From the NCBI GenBank assembly GCA_003260075.1, contig QLIY01000760.1:1-64000 (forward strand): 64,000 nucleotides of DNA, read 5' to 3'. The translations under genes were made by a program, and so were the position numbers. This document shows, piece by piece, positions 61,501 to 64,000 of this stretch. The stretch comes from Phallusia mammillata (lineage: Eukaryota > Chordata > Ascidiacea > Phlebobranchia > Ascidiidae). The notes below the pieces were generated by a model, which worked only from the letters and a program-made list of their open reading frames with translations, was not told the DNA's origin and did not search any database. The number at the start of each line of letters is the position of its first letter. Position 1 is the first letter of the stretch.

Positions 61501-62530
61501 AGATCTGTCGTACTAGGATTTATGTACGAGTGCAGGGGCGTATCCAGAAATTTTTTTGGGGGGCCCAACATTTTTTCGGGGAATTTCCCTAATGACATCA
61601 TTAGATCTGGCAAATTTTCGGAAAATTTGCCACACAAATGTCCTAGACCGCAGACTGAATACCTAATTCACACGTCAAACTGCCACTAAATTGTTCCATT
61701 GCCTATTTCGTTTTCTGGTTCAAAACGACGCGTTAAGCAGCAAAGCACTTTTTCCAAAATTGTAAGTACAAGACCAAAACCCGGCCTAACTTTCGACTTT
61801 GGCAGTTCTCTATCCGTCCAATTGACAGGAAGAACAGTTAATTTTAGCGAAAGCTTTATAGTTTTCTGATTTCGCCGCTGATATCTAGCTTACTCAACAA
61901 AACTGCAGCTGCAAAATAAGCGTGACTGTCAGGTGATCAAATCGTCCGGACCCCCCCTCCCTGGATACGCCACTGTACGAGTGCCTTGTTATCACGAGTT
62001 GCATACAAACTTCTGGGCTGATCTTAGTATTGAATTTATATTCATCTTACAACAGTTTAAGTACTAATTGGGGTCACATAAAAGGTTTTAGCAGGTCTTT
62101 GTTCTGGAAAATTTAAGTTTTAAATATCTAAAATGTATGTTTTGAATTTTCAATGAATTGTAAAATGCAAAGATCATTAAGTTTGTTTGAAAGTGCATTG
62201 GCCATAACTTTTTTTGTGCTATTAAATATGTGTACATATTGTCAAATTACATTAGACTGTTTATTTATTAAATTTGTTTTTTTAATTGTTTTTTACAATA
62301 TCTCTTCTGAGATGTGAATCGTTATCCTAAAAATTACAGTTTCTTAACACGGTAAACTGTCACTAGAGCCTGGACTACATCTGAATAAAAAAAGGGATCC
62401 ACTATGTGTAACAAACATGAGAGCTGCTTGTACCTTGTTTGGGGTTTTCTTTGCTTCAACTTTTACTTCTGGAACATCTTCTTCCATGCTTTCATCATCA
62501 TCTTCATCATCGATGTCCTCATCGTCAAGA
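55595..62530 (-). CDS. NPM1-like: Nucleophosmin family protein, 3' part (NPM1-like)
   Basis: Five minus-strand exons, phases consistent: 62530-62434, 61375-61241, 56450-56385, 56250-56173, 55642-55595 (stop TAA 55597-55595). They encode the last 140 residues; the N-terminal pentamer-forming core is not found before the right edge and must lie beyond it. The part seen has an acidic stretch (LDDEDIDDEDDDESMEED), a nuclear-localisation-type junction (NKKRKL), a Lys/Ser/Thr-rich linker, and the C-terminal nucleic-acid-binding bundle (KTPGKVYESVDEV, PGGKPRKEDKFCNWVKSAF, WIKELWKAHKK) aligned with human NPM1 KFINYVKNCF...DLWQWRK. Such proteins are nucleolar histone and ribosome-assembly chaperones. 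Neighbour to FGF8/17/18 upstream on the same strand. The C-terminal domain is present in NPM1 but not in NPM3, the vertebrate neighbour of FGF8. Confidence 0.92.
55706..55927. repeat. Duplicated about 98-bp arms around a G run
   Basis: 55706-55803 is repeated at 55829-55927; G run 55804-55815. Located in the last NPM intron. Confidence 0.85.
55957..56130. repeat. Duplicated about 80-bp arms around a G run
   Basis: 55957-56036 recurs at 56051-56130; G run 56037-56047. Located in the last NPM intron. Confidence 0.85.
56236..56788. repeat. Duplicated about 270-bp arms carrying an NPM exon
   Basis: 56236-56507 recurs at 56518-56788; ten G at 56508-56517. About seven differences per 270 bp are visible. 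The right copy carries a perfect second copy of the 66-nt exon (56665-56730, acceptor and donor intact) but only the first bases of the next exon, cut by the G run. Confidence 0.88.
56451..61240. other. NPM intron with no other gene recognised
   Basis: 4.8 kb. Apart from the duplicated exon (56665-56730) and the duplicated block 57417-57744, I see only AT-rich DNA. Frames at 58006-58260 and 60726-60965 have no recognisable similarity. Confidence 0.5.
57417..57744. repeat. Duplicated about 157-bp arms around a G10 run
   Basis: 57417-57572 recurs at 57585-57744 with substitutions and short indels; ten G at 57573-57582. Confidence 0.85.
61533..61975. mobile_element. hAT-like MITE in an NPM intron
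   Basis: 443 bp, starts CAGGGGCGTATCCAG and ends CTGGATACGCCACTG (one mismatch in the 15-bp inverted repeat), flanked by the perfect 8-bp duplication TACGAGTG (61525-61532, 61976-61983). No transposase. Located between the acidic and KRKL exons of NPM. Confidence 0.9.
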
Positions 62531-62947
62531 CTAGAAATTTACAAAAGTTACCATGTACAAAACAATACAAGTGTATTTAAATGTTGTTGCAGCTCCGACG
62601 TTAACCTTGTGTTAGTGTTCCGTAGAAACTGTTTGGTCAGTGTTTAGTTTAACTTCCTTATTGAATCGTTTGCAAAATATGCGTATGTTTATTTAAATAA
62701 AAACATAACTGCAAGAGAACTTGGGATATAGAACAGTAATTTGATGACAACAGAGATCGTTGAAACTGGTGCCCTAAGAAGTATATAAATTACCTGCTCT
62801 CAGGCAGTTCTGTTTTCGATTAAATTCGTTTTTAAGTGTGTATATTGTTCCTATGTATGTAGGAATATTGTTTATCGAGTATATAGCAATGCAATAAAAA
62901 CTTTTGATCAACATTTTTTCCAGTTTGTCCAAGTTAACACTTTAACA

Positions 62948-63267
62948 CAGTGGTTCCCAAACTTTTTTCTTTTAAGGCGCATTTTAGAAAAAAACAAAAA
63001 TTAATTGACGCACCTCGAACATTTGAATAATTTTTTCAGCCGACAAAGGCACTAACTATGAGGTCATAAAGCCGCTATACATGTCACTCTCATAGTTAAA
63101 TAGCCTAGTTGAACATCTCAGAGACGTGGAGCATGTTGGCCTAGTGGTCTAAGCACCTGGTACTACTACTCTACTTGATTGATTTTAATTTCAATATTTT
63201 TTGCGGCACACCTAATGACATCTCGCGGCACACAAGTGTGCCATGGCGCATAGTTTGGGAACCACTG
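62948..63267 (-). mobile_element. hAT-type MITE, copy 2
   Basis: Inverted relative of 25192-25509: same 15-bp inverted repeats CAGTGGTTCCCAAAC and GTTTGGGAACCACTG, own perfect 8-bp duplication CTTTAACA (62940-62947, 63268-63275). The interior is nearly identical to copy 1 with small changes, so the family moved fairly recently. Confidence 0.92.
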
Positions 63268-63323
63268 CTTTAACACCTAACTTAATGCCCCTCCAAAACA
63301 TTGAGGTTTTAATTTATAGTAAC

Positions 63324-63500
63324 CCAGGCCCATTGAAGGCCTCATAACGAATCAAGCCAGTCTCTCAAGCAATCCCATATGGTAAGACGCAGACTGGAGA
63401 AATCTAGCCTGCGGTGGGATTCCAAACCCTGACAGGAGTCTTTCCTGGACTAGCACTTTATCAACTGAGCTACAAAGGCTCAGTGGTGAACCTGCCGAAG
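63324..63500 (-). mobile_element. tRNA-derived SINE, copy 2
   Basis: Same family as 17486-17660. On the minus strand the head has an A box GTAGCTCAGTTGATAAAGTG and a decayed B box GGGTTTGGAATCCC, followed by the shared GCAGGCTAGATT body. Confidence 0.72.
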
Positions 63501-63677
63501 TCAAATCACAACACCGGTGCCTACCTCGTATGCTGCAAATTACCACAGACTAAAAATCTAGCCTGCAATGGGACAACTTTGGGTCCAGGAAATACAACTA
63601 GATGTTTCTGTGCCTTGCCATATGGAAATGCTTATATATTATATATGAGTATGTCATGATTGCTGGTCTGCATCGAT

Positions 63678-64000
63678 CAGTGGTTCTCAAACCGCTGGAA
63701 CTTTTTTTGTGGTACGCAAGTAGTTTTCTGCTACACTTAATTTAAGTCAGATCTAAAATTGCAGTTCAACTGACCCAACTGATCAGTTCTGGTTTGGGCG
63801 AAACTCTTATTTTGGACATTCTTTGAAATTGCTAAATATGCTAGCCAGGTTGAGAAAGGGACCTATTTCTTGGTCTATCCATTCAAACAGGGTTTAGTGG
63901 TATGCAGCGATAGAAAAAGTTGTCAGACGATTGTGTACGTCAGGGGTGGCCAACTTGCCAGTCGTTAAGATTGACGAAAATTTTCTTAATTGTACGCGAT
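63678..64000 (+). mobile_element. Left end of a further hAT-like element, partial
   Basis: Starts CAGTGGTTCTCAAACCGCTGG, followed by a GTGGTACGCAAG motif common in hAT MITEs. The right end is not seen before the window edge. Confidence 0.45.

Larger units (their letters stand above)
62531..64000. other. Right edge: NPM intron full of repeats
   Basis: No NPM core-domain exon could be recognised on the minus strand. The stretch holds a hAT MITE, a SINE, a degenerate SINE-like piece (about 63512-63625, with AAATCTAGCCTGC and TTGCCATATGG), the start of another hAT element and, near 63943, CAGGGGTGGCCAACTTG, which resembles a further hAT-type end. Confidence 0.5.

Overview
This window is animal nuclear DNA: AT-rich, with spliced genes, GT-AG introns and several transposon families. 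A tunicate (sea squirt) is the most likely source. The gene content is chordate, allele-like duplicated blocks differ by roughly 1-3 percent, and two genes have a splice acceptor only a few dozen bases or less before the start codon, as expected for spliced-leader trans-splicing. The species assignment is inference.

Four host genes could be rebuilt exon by exon with consistent phases. On the minus strand, from high to low coordinates, they are: (1) the 3' half of a nucleophosmin gene (NPM1-like, 55595-62530, 5' part beyond the right edge); (2) a complete FGF8/17/18 gene (28476-45598, 5 coding exons, 406 residues); (3) a complete FBXW4 gene (8227-22045, 9 coding exons, 388 residues). On the plus strand, tail to tail with FBXW4, lies a small secreted Kazal-type protease inhibitor gene (5949-7161, 4 coding exons, 86 residues).

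The order NPM > FGF8 > FBXW4 on one strand is the order around human FGF8 (NPM3, FGF8, FBXW4). NPM1-FGF18 and NPM2-FGF17 are also neighbours in human. The window therefore looks like the unduplicated ancestral form of a known vertebrate synteny block. The large FBXW4 and FGF introns are obvious places for FGF regulatory DNA.

Mobile DNA: a 4.4 kb pogo/Tigger-like element at 211-4609 (24-bp inverted repeats, TA duplication, transposase with one catalytic Asp changed to Asn); two copies of one hAT-type MITE with perfect 8-bp target duplications (25192-25509, 62948-63267); another hAT-like MITE in an NPM intron (61533-61975); a CAGTGGTGGG MITE near 54.8-55.3 kb; a possible MITE between the Kazal and FBXW4 genes; and two tRNA-derived SINE copies (about 17486-17660, 63324-63500).

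Assembly quality: about 25 runs of about ten G (plus six longer ones, up to 386 G) lie on the plus strand only. Most sit between two near-identical copies of the same 50-340 bp. These look like unmerged overlapping contig ends or alleles joined by a G filler, not biology. One of them duplicates a 66-nt NPM exon. Remaining long stretches hold no gene I can recognise.
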